Assembly: GCA_016210245.1 (NCBI GenBank)
Contig: JACQUR010000122.1
Location: 1-9,520 of the forward strand
Source: Chloroflexota bacterium
GTDB taxonomy: Bacteria; Chloroflexota; UBA6077; JACQUR01
Length of the DNA stretch: 9,520 nt
Direction: 5' to 3'
Shown here one piece after another: positions 1 to 6,107 of this stretch. The notes beneath the pieces were generated by a model. That model saw nothing but the letters and a program-made list of their open reading frames with translations. It did no database searches and was not told the DNA's origin. Each line of letters opens with the position of its first letter. The stretch's first letter is position 1. The position numbers and the translations under genes are program-made.

Positions 1-2
1 AG

Positions 3-1094
3 TGGGCGCTGGGCCAGCACCAGACCGGCCACAACAGCGGCGTCATCCACTCCGGTCTCTACTACGCCCCGGGCTCGATGAAGGCCAGGACCTGCGTGGC
101 CGGCTCGGCAGCGCTGATGCGCTTGTGTGAGGAGCGCGGCATTCCCTTCGAGCGCTGTGGCAAGGTCATCGTCGCCACAGAGCCGTCCGAGCTGCCGCGG
201 CTGGAGGAGCTGTACCGGCGCGGGCTGGCCAACGGGGTCCAGGGGTTGGAGCTGATCGGCCCGGAGCGGCTGCGCGAGCTGGAGCCCCACGTGGTCGGCC
301 TGCGCGCCCTCTGGTCCCCGAACACGGGCATCGTCGACTACCCTCGGGTGGCCGCAAGCTACGCCGAGGAGCTGCGGGCGATGGGCGCTGAGATCCGCGT
401 CAGCCACCGGGTGCTCGGCGTGCGCCGCGGTGCTGGCGGTGCGCTGCTGGAGACCACGGGGGGCGAGATCGAGGCGCACACCGTGGTCGCCTGCGCGGGC
501 CTGCACGCCGATCGCGTGGCGGCCCTCAGCGGCGCGCCGCCCGACCCGCGCATCGTGCCCTTCCGGGGCGACTACTACGTGCTCCGCCCCGAGCGGCGCC
601 ACCTGGTGCGGAACCTGGTCTACCCGGTGCCGGACCCGGCCTTTCCCTTCCTGGGCGTCCACTTCACTCGCCGCCTGGATGGGGAGGTCTGGCTGGGGCC
701 GAACGCGGTGCTCGCCTTCGCGCGCGAAGGCTACCGGCTGGCCGACGTCGACCTGCGCGACCTGGCCGAGGTGCTGGCCTTCCCGGGCTTCCGCAAGCTG
801 GCCGCGAAGTACTGGAAGGTGGGCCTGGCCGAGATGGTACGCGACGTGAGCAGGCGCGCCTTCCTGGACGCGCTGCGCCGCTACGTTCCGGAGCTGGAGC
901 CAGCCGACCTGCGGCCGGGCCCGTCCGGCGTGCGCGCTCAGGCGCTGGACCGCGAGGGCAAGCTGGTGGACGACTTCGTGGTCCACCACGTCGCCGAGAC
1001 GCTCCATGTCCGCAACGCCCCCTCGCCGGGCGCTACGTCGTCGCTGGCGATCGGGGCGTTGATTGCGGATGCGCTGGAGGGGGTTGGAGGTTGA
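3..1094 (+). CDS. lhgO: L-2-hydroxyglutarate oxidase, 5' end outside the window
   Basis: FAD-dependent oxidase of the DAO family, expected to oxidise L-2-hydroxyglutarate to 2-oxoglutarate. The frame is open from base 3 with no start, so the gene begins upstream. About 363 residues are visible against roughly 400 for the family, so the N-terminal GxGxxG FAD-binding segment is missing. The visible part opens with the family hallmark HQTGHNSGVIHSGLYY followed by APGSMKARTC, and later shows SPNTGIVDY, VVACAGLHAD and GPNAVLAFAREGY. Near the C-terminus, the segment around RNAPSPGATSSLAIG is the usual FAD-contacting end. The ATG at base 78 is an internal Met of the hallmark, not a start. The last codons (EGVGG and the TGA) lie inside a GGTTGGA heptamer array shared with the convergent gene, so the extreme C-terminus is probably repeat-derived. 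No kinase, regulator or transporter partner is visible. Confidence 0.9.
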   Translation, partial: WALGQHQTGHNSGVIHSGLYYAPGSMKARTCVAGSAALMRLCEERGIPFERCGKVIVATEPSELPRLEELYRRGLANGVQGLELIGPERLRELEPHVVGLRALWSPNTGIVDYPRVAASYAEELRAMGAEIRVSHRVLGVRRGAGGALLETTGGEIEAHTVVACAGLHADRVAALSGAPPDPRIVPFRGDYYVLRPERRHLVRNLVYPVPDPAFPFLGVHFTRRLDGEVWLGPNAVLAFAREGYRLADVDLRDLAEVLAFPGFRKLAAKYWKVGLAEMVRDVSRRAFLDALRRYVPELEPADLRPGPSGVRAQALDREGKLVDDFVVHHVAETLHVRNAPSPGATSSLAIGALIADALEGVGG

Positions 1095-1162
1095 AGGTTG
1101 GAGGTTGCGCAGGCGGCAGTTGCTGTTAGGCTTCTGTCTTCAACCTCCAACCTCCCTCCAGC
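1073..1162. repeat. Heptamer inverted repeat A (GGTTGGA unit) between convergent genes
   Basis: The left part reads GGTTGGA, GGTTGAA, GGTTGGA, GGTTGCG at 1082-1109. The right part is the reverse-complement unit CAACCTC at 1141-1154. Arms 1073-1096 and 1138-1162 are perfectly complementary except for one extra base in the right arm, with a loop of about 41 nt. The variant GGTTGAA is present in both arms. The left arm holds the last codons and TGA of the hydroxyglutarate oxidase gene. The right arm lies inside the last codons of the convergent transferase gene, whose stop is at 1126-1128. It is placed to act as a bidirectional terminator or 3'-end structure, but there is no T-tract. Confidence 0.85.
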
Positions 1163-2007
1163 GGCAATTGGACCACCCGCGACAGCGCCTCGTGTGCAGC
1201 GGCCTCTTCTTCGGCCGTGAGCGGCGCTGGAACCAGCCGGACGCGCCAGCGCGCCTGGAGCTCCCGCTCCACCGCGGCGATGATCTGTTGGGGCTCGACC
1301 TCGCGGCCGAGCAGGGTGTGCAGGTCGACGGTCCGCTGCTCCAGTGCCCGGGCCAGGGCAGCGCGCTCCGCAGGGGAGCAAGCCAGGAGCTGGGCCAGCA
1401 GGGCGGTGGACGAGCGGAGCAGGAAGCCGACCTGGTAGAGGGCGGCGTGGCCGCGGCGCACCTGGGCCAGGCCGACCAGCTTGCGCTGGCCGACGGCGAC
1501 CTCGTAGGGCGAGAAGGTGCCGAAGCAGGCCAGGCTGCGCACCCGGTCGGCCTCGTCTGCAGCCGCGCGGGCCGCCTGCGCGTCGGCCCGCGCCTCGGCG
1601 ATGCTGACGAGTTGGGTTGGGATGCCCAATCCGGCCAGAGCCGCCGCCAGGGTTTCGCCCAGCCAGCGATACGATTCGGTCAGGTCGGCGAGCGCCAGGG
1701 GGTGAGGGAGCGGCAGGGCGATCGCCAGCCCCAGCAGGCCGCGGTCGGCCAGCACCGCCGACCCGCCCGCCGGGCGGCGGAGCACCGCCACCCCGTGGGC
1801 GGCGCAGGCCTGCGGGTCGACTGCGCGCACCGTCTGGCCGTAGCCCAGGACCACGCACGCGCGCTCGTAGCGGTACCAGCGCAGGGTGGGCGGCGCCTGG
1901 CCGCGCCCCACCGCCTCCAGCATGGCCACGTTGCGCGCCAGCAGCAGCGCTCCGTCCGCCTCCGCGTATCCTGCTTGCCGCCACACGTCGCCGGGTTCGG
2001 GCTCCAT
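1126..2007 (-). CDS. Lipoate/octanoate transferase family protein (LplA/LipM-like)
   Basis: Cytoplasmic 293-residue enzyme of the biotin/lipoate A/B ligase family, which attaches octanoyl or lipoyl groups to lysines of lipoyl domains. Visible features are the substrate-pocket motif RRPAGGSAVLAD at residues 77-88 and the family lysine in GQRKLVGLAQVRR, K176. A cysteine at 161 in ACFGTFSPYEV occupies the position of the acyl-thioester cysteine of LipM octanoyltransferases, whose motif is close to CFxxPSxYE. That favours a LipM-type transferase over an ATP-dependent LplA ligase, but I cannot separate them surely. The frame stays open upstream to 2070. I chose ATG 2005-2007 because TATAAT lies 6 nt before it, implying a leaderless transcript, and because the extra N-terminus would look non-homologous. 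The final residues (LEGGWRLKTEA) are encoded inside heptamer array A. Confidence 0.8.
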   Translation of the reverse strand: MEPEPGDVWRQAGYAEADGALLLARNVAMLEAVGRGQAPPTLRWYRYERACVVLGYGQTVRAVDPQACAAHGVAVLRRPAGGSAVLADRGLLGLAIALPLPHPLALADLTESYRWLGETLAAALAGLGIPTQLVSIAEARADAQAARAAADEADRVRSLACFGTFSPYEVAVGQRKLVGLAQVRRGHAALYQVGFLLRSSTALLAQLLACSPAERAALARALEQRTVDLHTLLGREVEPQQIIAAVERELQARWRVRLVPAPLTAEEEAAAHEALSRVVQLPLEGGWRLKTEA

Positions 2008-2013
2008 ACTGGC

Positions 2014-2019
2014 ATTATA
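2014..2019 (-). promoter_or_regulatory. Consensus -10 box for a probable leaderless transcript
   Basis: On the minus strand this is a perfect TATAAT followed by GCCAGT and then the ATG of the transferase gene. The expected transcription start therefore falls on or next to the A of the ATG. No Shine-Dalgarno sequence precedes this ATG, which fits a leaderless mRNA. I see no good -35 hexamer at 16-18 nt upstream. Confidence 0.55.
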
Positions 2020-2073
2020 GGTGCAGCCATCCCCGGCTGGAGCATGGGCAGGGGAAGCACGCGCTGCCACACC

Positions 2074-2097
2074 GCCGAGACGCAGAGACGCCGAGCA
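2074..2097. repeat. Short octamer tandem repeat
   Basis: Three 8-nt units, GCCGAGAC, GCAGAGAC and GCCGAGCA, lie between the transferase promoter and heptamer array B. The period is 8 rather than 7 and no inverted arm is seen. It may be an unrelated simple repeat. Confidence 0.45.
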
Positions 2098-2115
2098 AGC
2101 TCATGGAGCAGGGCA

Positions 2116-2214
2116 CTGAGTGCTGAGTGCTGAGTCCTGAGTCCTGAGTAAGGACCGAGCACTCAGCACTCAGGACTCAGCACTCAGCACTCAGCACTCA
2201 GCACTCAGCACTCG
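2116..2214. repeat. Heptamer inverted repeat B (CTGAGTN / NACTCAG)
   Basis: The left array has five units, CTGAGTG twice, CTGAGTC twice and CTGAGTA (2116-2150). After nine bases, the right array runs as CACTCAG or GACTCAG units from 2160 to 2208 with a partial unit to 2214. Bases 2116-2142 and 2168-2194 form a perfect 27-bp inverted repeat with a 25-nt loop, and the CTGAGTC variant is mirrored. The array ends one base before the TAG of the S8 protease gene (2215-2217) and lies upstream of the next gene's promoter, so it separates two co-oriented transcription units. The same unit recurs at 6708-6733 and 7069-7135. Confidence 0.9.
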
Positions 2215-4812
2215 CTAGCGGGTCATGCCGGCTGCGTTCGTCCCGCCCGTGCCGTTGGCGAAGTACATCGACCGCTCGACCACGATGGGTTTGGTGGCCC
2301 GGAGTCTGGCCGAGTAGTCGCCGTTCGGGGCCAGACGGTTGAGGTCGAGGGTCAGCCGACTCTCCGGCCGCATCTGGAAGAGGCGTACCTGGGGCTCACC
2401 CCCGCCGGCCGGGAGCAGGCTGAGCTCTAGGTCCACGCTGGCGACGTTCGGGTTCAGCACCGCCAGGAACTCCTCAAAGGGTGGCTTGGTGGAGCCCTCG
2501 GCCAGGTACCACTCCACGCTCGGCGTTGCCACGCCGCTGCCGATGTGGCCGCCGCGCCCCTCGTCGCCAAAGTACATCGCCCGCTCGACGACGATCGGCA
2601 CGCTGGACTCGATCGCGGCTCCGAAGGAGTAGTCGGCCAGGAGCTCGCCGACGGAGATTCGGGCGCGGCCACGCGCCGGCACGCTGTGGAAGGACTCGAC
2701 CGGATCGCCCTGCTCGCGCAGGTAGCGGACGCGCACCTCGGCCGGCGCATCGCCAGGATTCTGAAAGATGAGCCAGGTCTCGAAACCCGGCCGGGTGGAG
2801 CCCTCCGCCAGGTACCAGGTCTTTGCCGGCGCGTTCACCCCCACCGCGTCGTGGCCCCCGCGCGCGCCGTCGAAGTACATCGCCCGCTCGGCGACGATGG
2901 GCGCGTCGGCCTGGACGATGGTCGAGAAGCCTTCGGCCTGGAAGAGCAGGTTGCCGTAAATGCTGCGGCGCGCGTTGGGCGGCAGGAGCTGGAGGTAGTC
3001 CTTGTGCCAGCCGTCGGCGGTGGTGAAGCCGAGGCGGGCGGTCACGGCGCGCGGATTCGGATTCTGCAGCAGGATCCAGGTGTCGTAGGGCGGCGTGCTG
3101 GCGCCTTCGGCCAGGTACCAGGTGGTCGAGGGCGAGGCGACGCCTCCCGTGACGTGGCCATCGTGGCCGAAGAACATCGCCCGCTCCACGAGCACCGTCG
3201 TCTCGGCGCGCACGCGAATAGAGAAGTCGGCCGCGGGGACTACCTGGTTCACCAGCACGCTCGCCCGGGCGTTGGGAGGCACGGTGAGCCGCTGCTCCTT
3301 GGCCGGTCCCTCGGTGAGCAGGTAGGTGATGCGCGCCTCGGCCGGCTCGGGGTTGGGATTGAGCAGGTGCAGCCAGGTATCGAAGGGCGGCCTGGTGGAG
3401 CCCTCGGCGAAGTACCAGTCGGAGGGGGCGCGCGGCAGCGGCGCTGGCGTGGGCAGCGGCGCCAGGGTCGGGAGCGTTTGGAGCGCCGTGGGCGTGGCGG
3501 AGGTTGGCGTCGCCCGGGCGGGGGTACCCGTCCCTGGTGGGCGGACCGACGGGGCCGCGGTCGCCGGCTGCGGCCGCAGGGCCGCCAGGGTGCGAGCGGC
3601 GTTGATCAGCCCGTAGCCGTAGGTCTCGTCTCGCCCGGGCGGACCCAGGTCGTCGGCATGCTCGACGATCAGCCGCCGGACCTGGTCGTTGGTCAGGTCG
3701 GGCTCCAGGCTCCAGATCAGGGCCGCCAGGCCAGCGACGTGGGGCGCCGCGGCGGAGGTGCCGGTGGCCATGGCGTAGCGGCCGATCCCAGCGCCCTCCC
3801 AGGCGGCGCTCGGGATGTCGACTCCTGGCGCGACGACCGTGACGTAGCTCTGCCGCTGCGAGAAGGGTGGCGCGACGTTCGACCGATCCGTGGCGCCCAC
3901 GGCGATGACCTCCGGGTACGCGGCGGGGTAGATGCTCGGATTGCCCCTATCCCCGCTATTGCCCGCCGCGGTGACGAGCAGGGCACCCTTGCGGTAGGCG
4001 TAGGCGACCGCCTCAGCCATAGCCGCCGAGCCCCGCGTGGTGCCCGAACTGAGGTTGATGATCCTCGCGCCCTGGTCTACAGCGTAGACCAGGCCCCGGA
4101 TCATCGCGCTCTCCGGGCCCAGGCCGCGGGCGTTGAGCACCTTGATGGGCATGATCCTGGCCTCCCAGGCAATGCCCGCGATGCCCTGGCCGTTGTTGCC
4201 GCGCGCGGCGATGATGCCGGCCGTGTGGGTGCCGTGGGAGGAGTCATCTTCCGGCACCGGGTCGTCGTGGACGAAGTCGTACCCGGGCACCAGGTTTGGC
4301 GCAAGCTCCGGGTGCTCCAGGTCCACGCCTGTGTCCAGCACGGCCACGACCACCTTGCCGTCGCCGCGGGTGATGTCCCAGGCCGCCTCCATGCCGATCT
4401 GGCGGAGGTTCCATTGCGTGGGACGGTAGAAGGCGTCGTCGGGCACCAGCATCGCCCGGCCAAGCCCGTCGAGCTGGACCCAGGCGACTTCGGGCTCATC
4501 CCGCAGCGCCGCCAGGGCCGCCGCCTCGTGCCCCTCGGGCACCGAGAGCAGATAGGTGCCGAGCGGCCCGATGGCGGAGGACACGCGGAAGCCATGCGCC
4601 CGGGCGATGCGCTCGGCGGTGCCCGCAGCGGCCCAGCTCTGGAGTCGCACCAGCACCTGGCCGGGCATGAACGCGTGGTCTGGCTCATCCGTCTGGGGGA
4701 CCGGGGCTGGCAGCGGAGGGATGGGCGAGTCGACGCGGCCAGCCGGGCCGGCCGGCAGCAGCAGCAGCAGGACGACGATGGCCGCCAGGCTGCTGCCGAC
4801 TGGCCAGGTCAC
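2215..4812 (-). CDS. Secreted S8 subtilisin-like protease with four C-terminal repeats
   Basis: Exported serine protease of 865 residues. The start is GTG at 4810-4812, which overlaps the upstream gene's TGA as GTGA, so translation is probably coupled. It also gives a clean signal peptide (hydrophobic residues about 8-20). Residues about 45-125 form a short prodomain of the fervidolysin or I9 type. The catalytic domain spans about 135-412: Asp160 in AVLDTGVD, His193 in SSHGTHTAG, Asn285 in TAAGNSGD and Ser353 in ATGTSAAAPHVAG, so it should be active. A Pro/Thr/Ala-rich linker covers about 413-463. Four repeats of roughly 95-100 residues then begin at about 466, 565, 666 and 768. Each opens with WYxAEGS(T), has an NPN-like turn, and later reads V(V/A)ERAMYF or a close variant. 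Such repeats are common in secreted proteins of GC-rich Gram-positive and Chloroflexota lineages and may hold the enzyme at the envelope. The substrate is unknown. Heptamer array B follows the stop. Confidence 0.9.
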   Translation of the reverse strand: MTWPVGSSLAAIVVLLLLLPAGPAGRVDSPIPPLPAPVPQTDEPDHAFMPGQVLVRLQSWAAAGTAERIARAHGFRVSSAIGPLGTYLLSVPEGHEAAALAALRDEPEVAWVQLDGLGRAMLVPDDAFYRPTQWNLRQIGMEAAWDITRGDGKVVVAVLDTGVDLEHPELAPNLVPGYDFVHDDPVPEDDSSHGTHTAGIIAARGNNGQGIAGIAWEARIMPIKVLNARGLGPESAMIRGLVYAVDQGARIINLSSGTTRGSAAMAEAVAYAYRKGALLVTAAGNSGDRGNPSIYPAAYPEVIAVGATDRSNVAPPFSQRQSYVTVVAPGVDIPSAAWEGAGIGRYAMATGTSAAAPHVAGLAALIWSLEPDLTNDQVRRLIVEHADDLGPPGRDETYGYGLINAARTLAALRPQPATAAPSVRPPGTGTPARATPTSATPTALQTLPTLAPLPTPAPLPRAPSDWYFAEGSTRPPFDTWLHLLNPNPEPAEARITYLLTEGPAKEQRLTVPPNARASVLVNQVVPAADFSIRVRAETTVLVERAMFFGHDGHVTGGVASPSTTWYLAEGASTPPYDTWILLQNPNPRAVTARLGFTTADGWHKDYLQLLPPNARRSIYGNLLFQAEGFSTIVQADAPIVAERAMYFDGARGGHDAVGVNAPAKTWYLAEGSTRPGFETWLIFQNPGDAPAEVRVRYLREQGDPVESFHSVPARGRARISVGELLADYSFGAAIESSVPIVVERAMYFGDEGRGGHIGSGVATPSVEWYLAEGSTKPPFEEFLAVLNPNVASVDLELSLLPAGGGEPQVRLFQMRPESRLTLDLNRLAPNGDYSARLRATKPIVVERSMYFANGTGGTNAAGMTR

Positions 4813-5534
4813 TCTGCGCTGAACGGCGCAAGCGCCTGGCGCAGCTCGGCCACCTGCGCCGGACTCAGGCTTCCCTTCGTGCGCCGCAGGTGGTTGCGCA
4901 GTTCTTTCGCCGTCGTCACCGGGTAGGCGCAACCATCCACCCGCAAGCGCACATCTGGATGGGTAAACACGATGACCGCCCCCACCAGCGGCTCCTGGCG
5001 GCCCTGCTCCGCGTCCTCCGTGCCGGTGGTCGCGTCGCTTGCCTGCGCGGCCAGGTGCTGCTTGACCGCCTCCACGCCTGCCTGCGCCTCTGCGCTCGGG
5101 TTGCCCAGGGGCGAGCGGAGCCACTGCACCAGCTTCGGCCCCCCGTAGTCGATCGACCATCGGTCGGCGCGGCAGGAGATGGTGGCCTTGTGTGGGCGCA
5201 CGATGAGCACGTACACGCCGGCCGGGCCGATGACCAGGTAGTCCGGCAGCTTGGGGGAGGGGAAGGCGACGAAGGTGTGGCGGTCGTCCAGCCCCTTCAG
5301 ATGGCGTACCAGCGCGCCGTCCTGGCGCTGGCGGGGACCCCAGCGGCGCACGTTGGACTGGGCGGCCTGGTACAGGAAGAGGCCTGCAAACATGGCCAGG
5401 TAGGAGGCGAGCAGGTACCCCGGCTGCAGCGAAACCGCGGCGCCAAGGACCAGTACGACCAGGGCGGCGATGTGGAAGATCCCAGCCAGGCGCTGCCGGT
5501 TGCGGATGAGTTTGGTATTGGCGACAAGGTGCAT
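4809..5534 (-). CDS. NERD-like membrane protein, divergent
   Basis: Protein of 241 residues with two membrane helices (about 17-36 and 39-58), then a cytoplasmic or exposed domain. The segment from about 72 to 126 resembles the nuclease-related NERD domain. PDYLVIGPAGVYVLIV lines up with the NERD core that normally reads like iDhvvvgpnGvfviEtK. Here the usual E-x-K after the strand is replaced by V-R-P, so nuclease activity is doubtful. A second conserved-looking stretch, GAVIVFTHPDVRL, follows near 190-205. I chose ATG 5532-5534 because GAGGTG lies 8 nt upstream; the frame stays open to 5594 without a better start. The stop overlaps the GTG of the S8 protease gene, so the two form an operon and may work together at the membrane. 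The NERD assignment rests on pattern similarity and could be wrong; the coding call is firm. Confidence 0.72.
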   Translation of the reverse strand: MHLVANTKLIRNRQRLAGIFHIAALVVLVLGAAVSLQPGYLLASYLAMFAGLFLYQAAQSNVRRWGPRQRQDGALVRHLKGLDDRHTFVAFPSPKLPDYLVIGPAGVYVLIVRPHKATISCRADRWSIDYGGPKLVQWLRSPLGNPSAEAQAGVEAVKQHLAAQASDATTGTEDAEQGRQEPLVGAVIVFTHPDVRLRVDGCAYPVTTAKELRNHLRRTKGSLSPAQVAELRQALAPFSAE

Positions 5535-5542
5535 GGACCGGG

Positions 5543-5548
5543 CACCTC
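5543..5548 (-). promoter_or_regulatory. Ribosome binding site deciding the start of the NERD-like gene
   Basis: GAGGTG on the minus strand with an 8-nt spacer to ATG 5532-5534. It supports this Met over in-frame positions further upstream. Confidence 0.65.
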
Positions 5549-5593
5549 TATCCGAGCCCAACCCGACAGGGAACCCGCAGCTCCGGCCCTGCA

Positions 5594-5607
5594 ACTCGGG
5601 ACTCGGT
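5594..5607. repeat. Two degenerate heptamers, ACTCGGG and ACTCGGT
   Basis: Two adjacent 7-nt units in the leader of the NERD-like gene. They differ from the ACTCAGG/ACTCAGC units at 2160-2208 and 7101-7128 by about one base (A to G), plus a final C to T in the second. They may be an eroded remnant of that family, but with only two units chance cannot be excluded. Confidence 0.35.
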
Positions 5608-5629
5608 TGAGTGGGGTAAGAGTGGGCTC

Positions 5630-5638
5630 ACTATACCA
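5630..5638 (-). promoter_or_regulatory. Candidate extended -10 promoter of the NERD-like/S8 operon
   Basis: The minus strand reads TGGTATAGT, an extended -10 (TGn plus TATAGT). It lies about 95 nt upstream of ATG 5534, in the gap after heptamer array C. No convincing -35 hexamer is seen, as expected for an extended -10 site. Confidence 0.4.
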
Positions 5639-5674
5639 CGAGGCTGGCTCGGCGCGCCTGCCCGCCCTTCCTGC

Positions 5675-5740
5675 GATTGCAGATTTGAGATTGCAGATTG
5701 CATCTGCAATCTGCAATCTCAAATCTGCAATCTGCAATCT
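5675..5740. repeat. Heptamer inverted repeat C (GATTGCA / TGCAATC)
   Basis: The left arm is GATTGCA, GATTTGA, GATTGCA, GATTGCA (5675-5702). The right arm is its exact reverse complement at 5705-5732, so 28 bases pair perfectly around a 2-nt centre, and further TCTGCAA units continue to 5740. The deviant unit GATTTGA is mirrored as TCAAATC. The array sits between the small CxxC gene, whose TGA (5719-5721) comes from the deviant unit, and the promoter of the NERD-like gene. As RNA the hairpin would be long enough to be an RNase III substrate. Confidence 0.92.
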
Positions 5741-5955
5741 CCGCCGCGCCGGCTGCGCAGCCACTCCAGACACCGCCCGCACACGCGCCCGCGCCCGTTC
5801 GGCCGAGAGAAGGCTTTGGTTTCCAGGAAACCCGGGCCGATCAGGATGCCGCACTCGCCGCAGCGCACGTGCCGTTGCCGGCGCTGGCGCCCCGCCCCAG
5901 GAGCTTTCGCCACGCCCGGCCCTGGGGCCGACGGCTGCCCTCCGCTCTGGCTCAC
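5719..5955 (-). CDS. Small CxxC/CxxC zinc-ribbon-like protein, tentative
   Basis: A 78-residue frame from GTG 5953-5955 with strongly GC-biased third positions through its core, like its neighbours. It has two cysteine pairs, C32-C35 in RCGECG and C59-C62 in VCGRCLEW, 23 residues apart, which could bind one zinc. A basic stretch (RQRRQRH) precedes the first pair. No Shine-Dalgarno decides the start. An alternative GTG at 6012 would begin inside heptamer array D, and one at 5913 would give 64 residues. The last residues (CRLQI) and the TGA come from heptamer array C. I do not recognise the family; roles in nucleic-acid binding are common for such ribbons but this is a guess. Confidence 0.45.
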   Translation of the reverse strand: MSQSGGQPSAPGPGVAKAPGAGRQRRQRHVRCGECGILIGPGFLETKAFSRPNGRGRVCGRCLEWLRSRRGGDCRLQI

Positions 5956-5976
5956 CTCGACACGCCAATCTAGATC

Positions 5977-6078
5977 AAGTCGACAGTCGACAGTTGACAG
6001 TCGACAGGGCACGAGCGGACTGTCGACTGTGGACTGTGGACTGTCGACTGTGGACTGTCGACTGTCGACTGTCGACTT
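5977..6078. repeat. Heptamer inverted repeat D (GTCGACA / TGTCGAC)
   Basis: The left array is GTCGACA, GTCGACA, GTTGACA, GTCGACA (5979-6006). The right array is eight units of TGTCGAC or TGTGGAC (6021-6076). Bases 5977-5993 pair perfectly with 6062-6078. The stem then continues inward to about 6006/6049 with one G-T wobble and one mismatch, enclosing about 42 nt. Most units contain the palindrome GTCGAC. The array follows the stop of the receiver-domain gene (6108-6110) and precedes the small CxxC gene. Confidence 0.88.
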
Positions 6079-6107
6079 GGCTTAGTACCAGATCGGGGGC
6101 ACTGGAT

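Noticed and set aside
1060..1072. GATTGCGGAT just before array A as a unit of the GGATTGC family
   Set aside because: It is a single copy inside conserved coding sequence of the hydroxyglutarate oxidase gene, with no tandem neighbour.
938..1984. A long minus-strand frame of over 300 residues overlapping the transferase and hydroxyglutarate oxidase genes
   Set aside because: Its Gly/Ala/Arg/Pro-rich composition is that of an out-of-frame reading of GC-rich DNA, while the overlapping frames have clear family motifs.
2116..2214. Classical Rho-independent terminators at the arrays
   Set aside because: The hairpins are long enough, but no T-tract follows any of them, so the standard intrinsic mechanism is not supported. 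A terminator-like role remains possible.
2545..4926. A plus-strand open frame of 793 residues opposite the S8 protease
   Set aside because: It is antisense to a gene with an intact catalytic triad and repeats, and its own translation has no recognisable domain. Long antisense frames are expected at high GC.
4813..5160. N-terminal extension of the S8 protease frame to 5160
   Set aside because: It lies inside the NERD-like gene in another frame and precedes the signal peptide. The GTG at 4812 gives a normal secreted protein.
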